Shown here in pieces: positions 1 through 6,628 of a DNA stretch of 64,000 nucleotides. The first letter of the stretch is position 1. Each line of letters opens with the position of its first letter. The position numbers and the translations under genes were made by a program. The notes under the pieces are model-generated. The model made no database searches. It had not been told where the DNA came from and was given only the letters and a program-made list of their open reading frames with translations. Source of the DNA: Rhodanobacter ginsengisoli (lineage in GTDB: Bacteria > Pseudomonadota > Gammaproteobacteria > Xanthomonadales > Rhodanobacteraceae). The stretch lies in assembly GCF_042657065.1 (NCBI RefSeq), contig NZ_JBHSNF010000001.1:1674001-1738000 (forward strand). The letters run 5' to 3'.

Positions 1-2
1 AA

Positions 3-836
3 GCTGACAAAAAGGCGGGTGACGGCACCGGTGCCTTGGCAAACCTCGAAAAATACGTCGTCGCCGAAGGGGGCTATCAGAGTCGCCTCAGCGCAAAAGC
101 GCTTGCCTATCAGATCGTCAAGCAGAAGGTGTTGGCGAAAAAGCTGCAGATCGAGGGGCTGGACAAGAAGAACAGGATTCTCACCCTGCAAGGAGAGCTG
201 GATCGCAAGGCGGCTGAAACCAGTCGGCTGTCTGTGATGCTGCTGTTGCTGGTGCTGGCGTCGATCGCCGTGTGGACCTACCGGATCAAACGTTCGCAGT
301 TGCGTTTCATGAAACTGGCCCGACGGGACGGCCTCACTGGCATCTTCAATCGGCAGCACTTCGTCAGCTCGGCCGAGCAGCAGCTGCGCTATTGCAGCAA
401 GTCGGGACGTGAGGCCTCCCTGGTCCTGATCGACCTGGATCATTTCAAGGAGGTCAATGACTCGCATGGTCACGACGTCGGCGATCACGTGCTCAAGCGC
501 GCCGTAGCGACTTGCAAGGCACACCTTCGCTCCATGGATGTGTTCGGCCGCCTGGGTGGTGAGGAATTCGGCATACTTCTGCCCGAGTGCGATCTGGATC
601 AGGTGATGAGCCGGGTTGAGCAGATGCGCGCGGCAATTGCCACAGTCTCTGTTGGCAAGGACGTTTCCGACGTTGCCATTTCGGCCAGTTTCGGTGTCAG
701 CACCGTGACGTGCTCGGGGTACGACCTGCGGCAGTTGATGAAGGATGCCGATAATGCGCTGTATCGGGCCAAGCGCGAGGGCCGCAACCGGGTCTACCTG
801 TTCGAACGCCCGCCGGTTCAGCCGAATCTCGTCTGA
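3..836 (+). CDS. GGDEF diguanylate cyclase, membrane anchored (5' partial)
   Basis: The reading frame is open to the left edge, so the true start lies outside the window; a TTG at 36 is only an internal candidate. The visible part has the end of a TPR-like or coiled segment, one transmembrane helix (about nt 230-290, VMLLLLVLASIAVW), then a GGDEF domain. The active-site loop reads GGEEF and is preceded by RSMD exactly five residues upstream, the normal place of the RxxD product-inhibition site. It should therefore make c-di-GMP from two GTP and be feedback inhibited. The protein is a close paralogue of the TPR-GGDEF protein at 2818-4647, which shows what the missing N-terminus probably looks like (signal peptide plus TPR sensor). 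It lies 281 nt upstream of the borosin methyltransferase gene on the same strand. The domain call is very secure; the signal it senses is unknown. Confidence 0.93.
   Translation, partial: ADKKAGDGTGALANLEKYVVAEGGYQSRLSAKALAYQIVKQKVLAKKLQIEGLDKKNRILTLQGELDRKAAETSRLSVMLLLLVLASIAVWTYRIKRSQLRFMKLARRDGLTGIFNRQHFVSSAEQQLRYCSKSGREASLVLIDLDHFKEVNDSHGHDVGDHVLKRAVATCKAHLRSMDVFGRLGGEEFGILLPECDLDQVMSRVEQMRAAIATVSVGKDVSDVAISASFGVSTVTCSGYDLRQLMKDADNALYRAKREGRNRVYLFERPPVQPNLV
60..790 (+). repeat. Left copy of a diverged direct repeat (GGDEF paralogue; right copy about 3835-4560)
   Basis: The C-terminal halves of the two cyclase genes align over about 240 codons in the same orientation, with short stretches identical at DNA level (for example around 420-450 and 4183-4213, covering LVLIDLDHFK). 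The copies lie about 3.77 kb apart and flank the methyltransferase, GNAT and precursor genes. This is an old gene duplication, not a transposon; no terminal inverted repeats or target duplication were seen. Confidence 0.7.
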
Positions 837-1117
837 GGCATTGCGTGCAACGCATGTTTCAATCTGGCCCGCTCCCCCTGTTCAAGGCGCTGGTCATCAC
901 GGCGGCCAGGGCCGAGCGCGGCGACCGTGCCGCGGTGGTCCATGCCAAAGGCGTGCCAGATCCACAACGGCAAGTCCTCGGTGCTGCCATCAGACCGGAT
1001 CCGGGCGCTGATGGAGGCGTTTTCATCGGTGTCATGGTGGCGCCGTTCCGCCGGGCTGGAGTCATTGCAGGCAATCGCGATATGGTCGCGTTTCCCTTTA
1101 CGACATGAATCCATCGC

Positions 1118-1927
1118 ATGGACGACACCCGTTTGCCCGGAAGCCTGGTCTGCGTGGGCATAGGCATGACCCTGGGCTCGCATCTGGGCCCGCTGGCGCG
1201 CAGCTACATCGAGCAGGCCGACGTGGTGTTTGCCGGGGTTTCCGACGGTGTGGTGGAGCTGTGGCTGCAGCGCATGCACAAGGACGTACGCAGCCTGCAG
1301 CCGTACTACCGCGAGGGCAAGTCGCGCATGCAGACCTATCGGCAGATGGTCGAGGCGATCCTCACTGAAGTGCGCGGGGGCAAGAAGGTCTGCGGCGTGT
1401 TCTACGGCCACCCCGGCGTGTTCGCCTGGGCGCCGCACAAGTCGATCGCGGTGGCGCGCAGCGAGGGCTACGCCGCGCACATGGAGCCGGGCATCTCCGC
1501 CGAGGACTGCCTGTACGCGGACCTGGGCATCGACCCGGGCACCTACGGCTGCCAGCACTACGAAGCCAGCCAGCTGCTGTTCTACCAGCGCCGGATCGAT
1601 CCCACGGCATACCTGGTGCTGTGGCAGGTGGGCCTGGTCGGCGACCAGTCGCTGGCGCGCTTCTCCACCGGTCCGGCCTACCGGCAGGTGCTGGTCGACG
1701 TGCTGGCGCGGGACTATCCGCTCGACCATGAAGTGATCATCTATCGCACGCCGACGTTGCCTATCCAGCAGGCGCGGATCGAGCGGATGGCGCTGGGCGA
1801 CCTGCCGCGGGCGACCATCGAGATCGCCGACACCGTGGTGATTCCGCCGTCACGGCCGCTGCAGGTGGATTCCGAGATCCGGGCGCGGCTGAAGGTGCTG
1901 GACCTGGCGATGGCTGAGAACGCCTGA
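1118..1927 (+). CDS. Split borosin alpha-N-methyltransferase (tetrapyrrole methylase fold)
   Basis: A 269-residue SAM-dependent methyltransferase of the tetrapyrrole-methylase superfamily. It matches the borosin branch (fungal OphMA, bacterial SonM), not cobalamin or siroheme enzymes. Visible signs are the N-terminal GSLVCVGIGMTLG loop, the YGHPGVF motif, and MEPGISAEDCLYADLG. Tyr64, Arg70, Tyr74 and Tyr96 keep the spacing of OphMA Tyr66/Arg72/Tyr76/Tyr98 as I recall them, with a constant offset of two. Unlike OphMA there is no fused C-terminal precursor, so the substrate must be a separate protein, as in the Shewanella SonM/SonA pair. The predicted reaction is backbone N-methylation of a precursor core. 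A GNAT gene starts 5 nt downstream and a precursor-like gene follows. ATG 1118 has no good Shine-Dalgarno, but the conserved domain begins at residue 8. Being an ordinary corrin/porphyrin methylase is unlikely. Confidence 0.9.
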   Translation: MDDTRLPGSLVCVGIGMTLGSHLGPLARSYIEQADVVFAGVSDGVVELWLQRMHKDVRSLQPYYREGKSRMQTYRQMVEAILTEVRGGKKVCGVFYGHPGVFAWAPHKSIAVARSEGYAAHMEPGISAEDCLYADLGIDPGTYGCQHYEASQLLFYQRRIDPTAYLVLWQVGLVGDQSLARFSTGPAYRQVLVDVLARDYPLDHEVIIYRTPTLPIQQARIERMALGDLPRATIEIADTVVIPPSRPLQVDSEIRARLKVLDLAMAENA

Positions 1928-1932
1928 TCCCG

Positions 1933-2493
1933 ATGGATGCGCTCGGCGTGAAATCGTTTTCGTGCGAGACCGAGCGGTTGCTCCTGCGACCGCTGGCGGA
2001 AGGCGATGAAGCTTTTTTTCATGCGATCTACACCGATCCGGAAATCATGCGCTTCATTGGCACGCCTTTGACTGAAACGCAGGCCGCAGGCCGATTCCGG
2101 AAGATCGTCAGGCGGCAGCTCGAAGCCACCGCGGAGGGCAAGTACCTTGTGATACTGGTACGGGAGACGCACAAGGCTATCGGCATTTGTGGTACTTCCG
2201 ACTATGATGCGAAAACGGGGGCGTTGGAGGTCGGGCTGGTCTTGACTCACGAAGGGCGCAAGCAGGGGTTTGCAAGGGAAGCCTTGGCCGCATTGGTGGA
2301 AAACGTTTTTTTGGCTTCCCGGATTCAAGAGCTGTGTGTGCGGTTTTCTCCTGAAAACGTTGCTGCGCAAAAGTTGGCTTCCAGCGTGGGCTTCTTGCCT
2401 TGTACTAGTGTTCCATCGGATGGTCGAGATTCGTCCAGATGCTATTGGTCAGCCCAGCGACAACCGCAGTGCCCTACCAGATCATTTCAATAG
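1933..2493 (+). CDS. GNAT family N-acetyltransferase (RimJ/RimL-like)
   Basis: A 186-residue GNAT protein. The N-terminus ETERLLLRPL is typical of the RimJ/RimL (Acetyltransf_3) group, and the acetyl-CoA loop appears as THEGRKQGFAREAL (R/Q-x-x-G-x/A pattern). The C-terminal NVAAQKLASSVGF motif is the usual 'N..S..(L/V)GF' element. It starts 5 nt after the methyltransferase stop and ends 18 nt before the precursor start, so it is almost certainly co-transcribed and sits physically inside the RiPP gene set. Members of the family acetylate protein N-termini, amino acids or small molecules. A tailoring or self-protection role on the borosin product is inferred from position only. The last 30 residues are poorly conserved-looking and Ser/Arg/Gln rich. 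G+C is lower than in the flanking genes. Confidence 0.88.
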   Translation: MDALGVKSFSCETERLLLRPLAEGDEAFFHAIYTDPEIMRFIGTPLTETQAAGRFRKIVRRQLEATAEGKYLVILVRETHKAIGICGTSDYDAKTGALEVGLVLTHEGRKQGFAREALAALVENVFLASRIQELCVRFSPENVAAQKLASSVGFLPCTSVPSDGRDSSRCYWSAQRQPQCPTRSFQ

Positions 2494-2511
2494 GCAAAGG
2501 GGAATGTGCAA

Positions 2512-2814
2512 ATGTCCAACGTGATCGACTTGCTTGAGAAGATGGGGCAGGACCCTCAGATGCGTGACGCGTCGTCCAATGACGTGGCACAGGCTCTGGA
2601 CAGCGCTCAGATCGATCCGCGAGTGAGGGAAGCCATCCTCGCCAAAGATCAGCGGCTTCTTGAGGCTTTGCTGGGGAGCAGCAATGTCTTCTGTGGGTTG
2701 TTGCCCGGCAAACAGGATGAGGAAGAGGAGGACGATGGCGAGGAGATGCCTTCACGCGAGGATTCCGAAATTTCCTTGCGCGGCCCACTTCGAGTCGTGG
2801 CCTCGGCAGGCTAA
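2512..2814 (+). CDS. Split borosin precursor-like peptide (100 aa)
   Basis: Start at ATG 2512 is supported by AAAGGGG at 2496-2502 (9 nt spacing); the GTG at 2506 is too close to it. Residues 1-54 look like a compact helical domain (MSNVIDLLEKMGQD..., then VREAILAKDQRLLEALLG) of the kind found in SonA-type borosin precursors, which resemble the LigA fold. Next comes a hydrophobic stretch NVFCGLLPGK (about 58-67), in the position where the SonA core lies directly after the helical domain. An acidic run DEEEEDDGEE (about 69-78) and a 22-residue tail follow. There is no signal peptide. Predicted role: substrate of the methyltransferase encoded 0.6 kb upstream, with methylation on main-chain amides of the core. 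Assignment rests on context and recalled similarity; the exact core and any protease site are inference. A non-RiPP LigA-like protein is the alternative. Confidence 0.82.
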   Translation: MSNVIDLLEKMGQDPQMRDASSNDVAQALDSAQIDPRVREAILAKDQRLLEALLGSSNVFCGLLPGKQDEEEEDDGEEMPSREDSEISLRGPLRVVASAG

Positions 2815-2817
2815 TTG

Positions 2818-4647
2818 ATGTTTCGCTGTGGCAACGTGCGCAGGACATTCCTTTATGGGGGTGTCCTGCTGCCGCTTTTTCTGGTGGCTGCGGCTTTTGC
2901 ACAGTCGCCTTCGGTTGACCGTGCAGAGCAACTGCTGGGGCAAGCGCGGGCCGTTGAAACGTCGGACGTTGCCAGGTTCTCGGCGATTCTTCAACAACTG
3001 AACAGCGGTTCGATCCCCCTCTCCCACGAGCAGCAGTTGCGGCTGCGCTATCTCAACGCGTTTCAGCTTGCCTACAAAGGCGACAACAAGGACGCGGTGC
3101 TTCTGCTCGATAGCGTGATCGACGAAAGTTCAAACCCTACGTTGCGGCTCCGCGCACTTTCCACGGAGGTCAATGTCCTTGGGCTGTCTTTTCGCTATGA
3201 AGAAGCTTTTTCCAAACTCAATCAGTTGTTGGATCTGCTTCCCCAGGTGACCGATAAGCCGACGCGATTGCAGGCCATGGGTGTTTCATCATTGTTGTAC
3301 ACGGAAGCTGGTCAGTACGATCTTGCCGCGAACAGTGCCGATCAGATGCTCTATGAAGGTTCGACCCCGGGCGATACCTGTAGAGCAAACTACGTAAAGC
3401 TTTTTGTGCTTCACAAAAGTGGAAAGTTTTCGACACTTGATCCGGAAGTCCGTCAGGCAGTCGGCATCTGTGTCAGGGCCAAGGAACCTCTTTTTGCAAA
3501 CTTGATTCGTTCATTCATAGCGGACTACGAAATCCGCCATGGACAGTTCAAAGAGGCGATCACGTTGTTGCATGCCAATGCCAGAACGGTTCGCAACACG
3601 CACTATCCAAGGCTGATTTCCGAGTTCAATGAAGTGCTGGCGCGAGCTTACTGGGGATCCGGCGATGCTACCCGGGCACAGGAAGCTGCGCTCGACGCGG
3701 TAAGCAGCGCCATCAAGAACGAATATACCGAGCCGCTGGCCCTGGCTTACAAATTGCTCTACCAAATAGAAAAGCAACAAGGCAATTTCGCTGCAGCCCT
3801 CGACTACCACGAAAAATACATGGCGGCCGACAAGGGCTATTTGAACTCGCTGAGCACCAAGGCGCTGGCCTATCAGACCGTCAAGCAGCAGGTACTGGCG
3901 AAGAAGCTGCAGGTCGCCGCGCTGAACAAGGAAAACAGGATACTGCAACTGCAGCAGGCGCTCAGCAAGAAGGATGTGGAAGCGGGCCGGTTGTGGATCA
4001 TCCTGCTGCTGTCGGTGCTGGCGTTCATTGCCTTCCTGACCTACCGGATCAAGCGCTCCCAGCTGAAGTTCATGCGACTGGCTCGCCGCGACGGGCTGAC
4101 CGGAATTTACAACCGGCAGCATTTCGTCACCGAGGCCGAGCGGCAATTGCAGTACTGCAGGAAGTCGACGCGTGATGCCTGCCTGGTCCTGATCGACCTG
4201 GATCATTTCAAGGTCGTCAACGACACGTTCGGCCATTCGACCGGTGATCGTGTACTCAAGCGCGCGGTGGAGGCTTGCCAGGCGCATCTGCGCTCGACCG
4301 ACATCTTCGGCCGCCTGGGCGGGGAGGAGTTCGGCATCCTGCTGCCCGAATGCTCGCTGGAGCAGGTGGTCGGACGGGTCGAGCAGTTGCGTCTGGCGAT
4401 CGCCTCAGTGGCCGAGCGGGACACGCTCGATGTCTCGGTGTCCGGCAGCTTCGGCGTCTCGGCGACGGAGCAATCCGGCTACGATCTGCGCGAGTTGCTC
4501 ATCCATGCCGACGACGCGCTGTACCAGGCCAAGAATACCGGGCGCAATCGTGCCGTCGTATTCGATGCCTCGAAAGGCGATTCCCACGAAGAGATGCGAA
4601 AGTCGCGCGCGGGTGCACCCGTGGTCGATATCGCCGATCAGGTCTGA
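2818..4647 (+). CDS. TPR-GGDEF diguanylate cyclase with signal peptide
   Basis: A 609-residue protein. It has a signal peptide (hydrophobic core VLLPLFLVAAAFAQS), a long helical TPR-like periplasmic region up to about residue 340, a coiled segment, one transmembrane helix (about 391-410), and a cytoplasmic GGDEF domain. The catalytic loop is GGEEF near residue 502, with RSTD five residues before it as an intact inhibitory site. The layout is that of a sensor that reads a periplasmic ligand and makes c-di-GMP inside. The precursor stop TAA is followed by ttg and then ATG 2818, so the gene is probably translationally coupled to the precursor; GGCAGG lies about 7 nt upstream of the ATG. It is a full-length paralogue of the cyclase at the left edge. 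The TPR half has lower G+C than the GGDEF half. The ligand is unknown. Confidence 0.95.
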   Translation: MFRCGNVRRTFLYGGVLLPLFLVAAAFAQSPSVDRAEQLLGQARAVETSDVARFSAILQQLNSGSIPLSHEQQLRLRYLNAFQLAYKGDNKDAVLLLDSVIDESSNPTLRLRALSTEVNVLGLSFRYEEAFSKLNQLLDLLPQVTDKPTRLQAMGVSSLLYTEAGQYDLAANSADQMLYEGSTPGDTCRANYVKLFVLHKSGKFSTLDPEVRQAVGICVRAKEPLFANLIRSFIADYEIRHGQFKEAITLLHANARTVRNTHYPRLISEFNEVLARAYWGSGDATRAQEAALDAVSSAIKNEYTEPLALAYKLLYQIEKQQGNFAAALDYHEKYMAADKGYLNSLSTKALAYQTVKQQVLAKKLQVAALNKENRILQLQQALSKKDVEAGRLWIILLLSVLAFIAFLTYRIKRSQLKFMRLARRDGLTGIYNRQHFVTEAERQLQYCRKSTRDACLVLIDLDHFKVVNDTFGHSTGDRVLKRAVEACQAHLRSTDIFGRLGGEEFGILLPECSLEQVVGRVEQLRLAIASVAERDTLDVSVSGSFGVSATEQSGYDLRELLIHADDALYQAKNTGRNRAVVFDASKGDSHEEMRKSRAGAPVVDIADQV

Positions 4648-4860
4648 TTCCAGCGACAGGTGATGCCGTGGGTTGCCACGTCTGCGCGGTGCGGATGGAG
4701 CGCGCGTTGATCGCTGCATCGCGTTGAGGGGCTTGCTCCAGCCGCGGCGCATGCGCTGCGCGCAAACAGGAGGCGACGCGCGTTGGGGATGCCGGGTCGT
4801 GGACAGCAGCGGACAGGCGCGTTAGAAAGGACGCTTGTTCGCCAATGCAGGAGCTGTCCG

Positions 4861-6567
4861 ATGCGCGTCACGATGTTCGTTTCCCTGGTTGCCTTGAGCG
4901 CGTTCGCGAGCCCGCTCCTGGCGGCCCAACCAGCGCAGGCGCCCGATCCCGCGACCAGCAAAGCGGTTGAGCTGGCACCGCAGATCAATGCCACCGATTT
5001 CGCCCGCTTCGACAAGACGCTCAGTTCCGACGCGTTCGGCGGGCGCAAGCCAGGCACCGTCGGTGCCCGGCGCACCACCGATTTTCTGGTGGCGGAGTTC
5101 AGGCGCATGGGACTGCAGCCGGGCAATCACGGTTCGTTTTTCCAGACCGTGCCGGCTGACGGCACCCTGCTGCTGAATACCGGTGTCGCGCTGAATATCG
5201 CCACGCACGGCAAGCACGCGAGCTTCGCCTACCGTACCGACATGATGGCGCAGACGCTGCAGGCGAAGGCGCAGGTCGATCTGAAGAACTCGCCGATCGT
5301 GTTCCTCGGCTACGGCGTGGACGCGCCGAACTGGCACTGGAACGACTACCGGGGCGTTGACGTGAAGGGCAAGACGGTGATCGTGCTGGTCAACGATCCG
5401 GGTTTCGCCACGTCCGATCCCAAACTCTTCAACGGCCGCGCGATGACCTACTACGGCCGCTGGACCTACAAGTACGCCGAGGCCGCGCTGCAGGGTGCCG
5501 CCGCCTGCTTCATCGTGCACACCAGCGACGCGGCCGCGGGCTACCCGTTCAGCGTGCTGCAGAACAGCGGCAGCGGTCCGCAGCTGAGCCTGCCGCCCAG
5601 CGTCGATCCCGCGCCGCGCCTGCCGGTGGCCGGATGGCTCACGCATTCCGCGGCGACCCGGCTGTTTGCCGATGCCGGGCTGGACTTCGACGCGCTCGCG
5701 GCCAGCGCGGCGAAGCCCGGCTTCAAGCCGGTGCCGTTGCAGGCCACCGCCTCGATCAGCCTGCACAACAAGATCAGCCACTTCGAGTCGAGGAACGTGC
5801 TGGCGATGGCGCCGGGCAGCGACAAGCCGGACGAAGTGGTGGTGTACACCGCGCACTGGGATCACCTGGGCACGGATCCCTCGCTGAAGGGGCACAAGGT
5901 CTACGGTGGCGCGATCGACAACGGCACCGGCCTGAGCATGCTGCTCGAACTGGCCGACGCTTTCGCCCACCAGCGCACGCCGCCGGAGCGCAGCGTGCTG
6001 TTCTTCATGCCCACGCTGGAGGAGTCGGGCCTGCTCGGCTCGCAATACTATGCGGCCCGGCCGGTGTTCCCGCTGCGCAAGACGGTGGCCGACATCGCGG
6101 TGGATGCGCTGCCGATCATCGGCCGCGCCCACGACATGACCGTGATCGGCAAGGGCCAGTCGCAACTGGAAGACATGCTGGCCGATGTGCTGAAGACGCA
6201 GGGGCGGGTGATCTCGCCGGAGGCCACGCCGGAGAACGGCTTCTACTTCCGTTCCGATCACTTCAACTTCGCCAGGGCCGGGGTGCCGGCGATGCTGGCC
6301 AGCTCGGGCCTGGACCTGCTCGACGGCGGCAAGGCGGCGGGCAAGAAGGCTGCCGACGACTACACCGCGCATCGGTATCACACGCCGAACGACGTGTTCA
6401 ATCCGGACTGGGACTACTCCGGCATCCTCGAGGACACCCAGGCGCTGTACGACCTGGGCGAGTACCTCAGCCACGCCGGCGTCTGGCCGCAGTGGTATGC
6501 CGACAGCCCGTTCCGGGCCAAACGCGAGAAGATGATGGCGCCGCCGGTCAAGCCGGCAGCGAAGTAG
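4861..6567 (+). CDS. Exported M28 family zinc aminopeptidase
   Basis: A 568-residue metallopeptidase. Start ATG 4861 has AGGAG 7 nt upstream and opens a clear signal peptide (MRVTMFVSLVALSAFASPLLAA). A PA-like insert occupies roughly residues 150-270. The M28 catalytic core follows with zinc ligands in order: HWDHLG (about 330), GAIDNGTG (about 353), LEESGLLG (about 386) and YHTPNDV (about 505). It should release N-terminal amino acids from peptides in the periplasm or outside the cell. A strong hairpin follows, and the next gene is convergent. Three more exported peptidases lie directly downstream on the other strand, suggesting a proteolytic lifestyle. Confidence 0.94.
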   Translation: MRVTMFVSLVALSAFASPLLAAQPAQAPDPATSKAVELAPQINATDFARFDKTLSSDAFGGRKPGTVGARRTTDFLVAEFRRMGLQPGNHGSFFQTVPADGTLLLNTGVALNIATHGKHASFAYRTDMMAQTLQAKAQVDLKNSPIVFLGYGVDAPNWHWNDYRGVDVKGKTVIVLVNDPGFATSDPKLFNGRAMTYYGRWTYKYAEAALQGAAACFIVHTSDAAAGYPFSVLQNSGSGPQLSLPPSVDPAPRLPVAGWLTHSAATRLFADAGLDFDALAASAAKPGFKPVPLQATASISLHNKISHFESRNVLAMAPGSDKPDEVVVYTAHWDHLGTDPSLKGHKVYGGAIDNGTGLSMLLELADAFAHQRTPPERSVLFFMPTLEESGLLGSQYYAARPVFPLRKTVADIAVDALPIIGRAHDMTVIGKGQSQLEDMLADVLKTQGRVISPEATPENGFYFRSDHFNFARAGVPAMLASSGLDLLDGGKAAGKKAADDYTAHRYHTPNDVFNPDWDYSGILEDTQALYDLGEYLSHAGVWPQWYADSPFRAKREKMMAPPVKPAAK

Positions 6568-6580
6568 TCGCCGGTACGAA

Positions 6581-6616
6581 CGGGAACCTCGGACAGTCGC
6601 TGTTCCGAGGTTCCCG
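6581..6616. terminator. Long hairpin between convergent peptidase genes
   Basis: CGGGAACCTCGGA pairs perfectly with TCCGAGGTTCCCG, and the loop can pair further (ACAG/CTGT with a bulge). There is no T-run on either side, but the position between two convergent stops fits a transcription barrier. Confidence 0.6.
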
Positions 6617-6628
6617 CCTGAGCCGGCG

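Noticed and set aside
837..1117. Possible small gene or decayed precursor between the first cyclase and the methyltransferase
   Set aside because: Forward frames at 845 and 927 lack ribosome sites and precursor-like features; treated as a spacer or promoter region.
818..1729. Long reverse-strand frame overlapping the borosin methyltransferase and the gap before it
   Set aside because: Most of it mirrors the methyltransferase codons (His/Val/Ala/Arg-rich shadow). The part in the gap has no ribosome site or known family.
3..4647. Composite transposon formed by the two cyclase genes
   Set aside because: The direct repeats are coding paralogues; no transposase, terminal inverted repeats or target duplication were seen.
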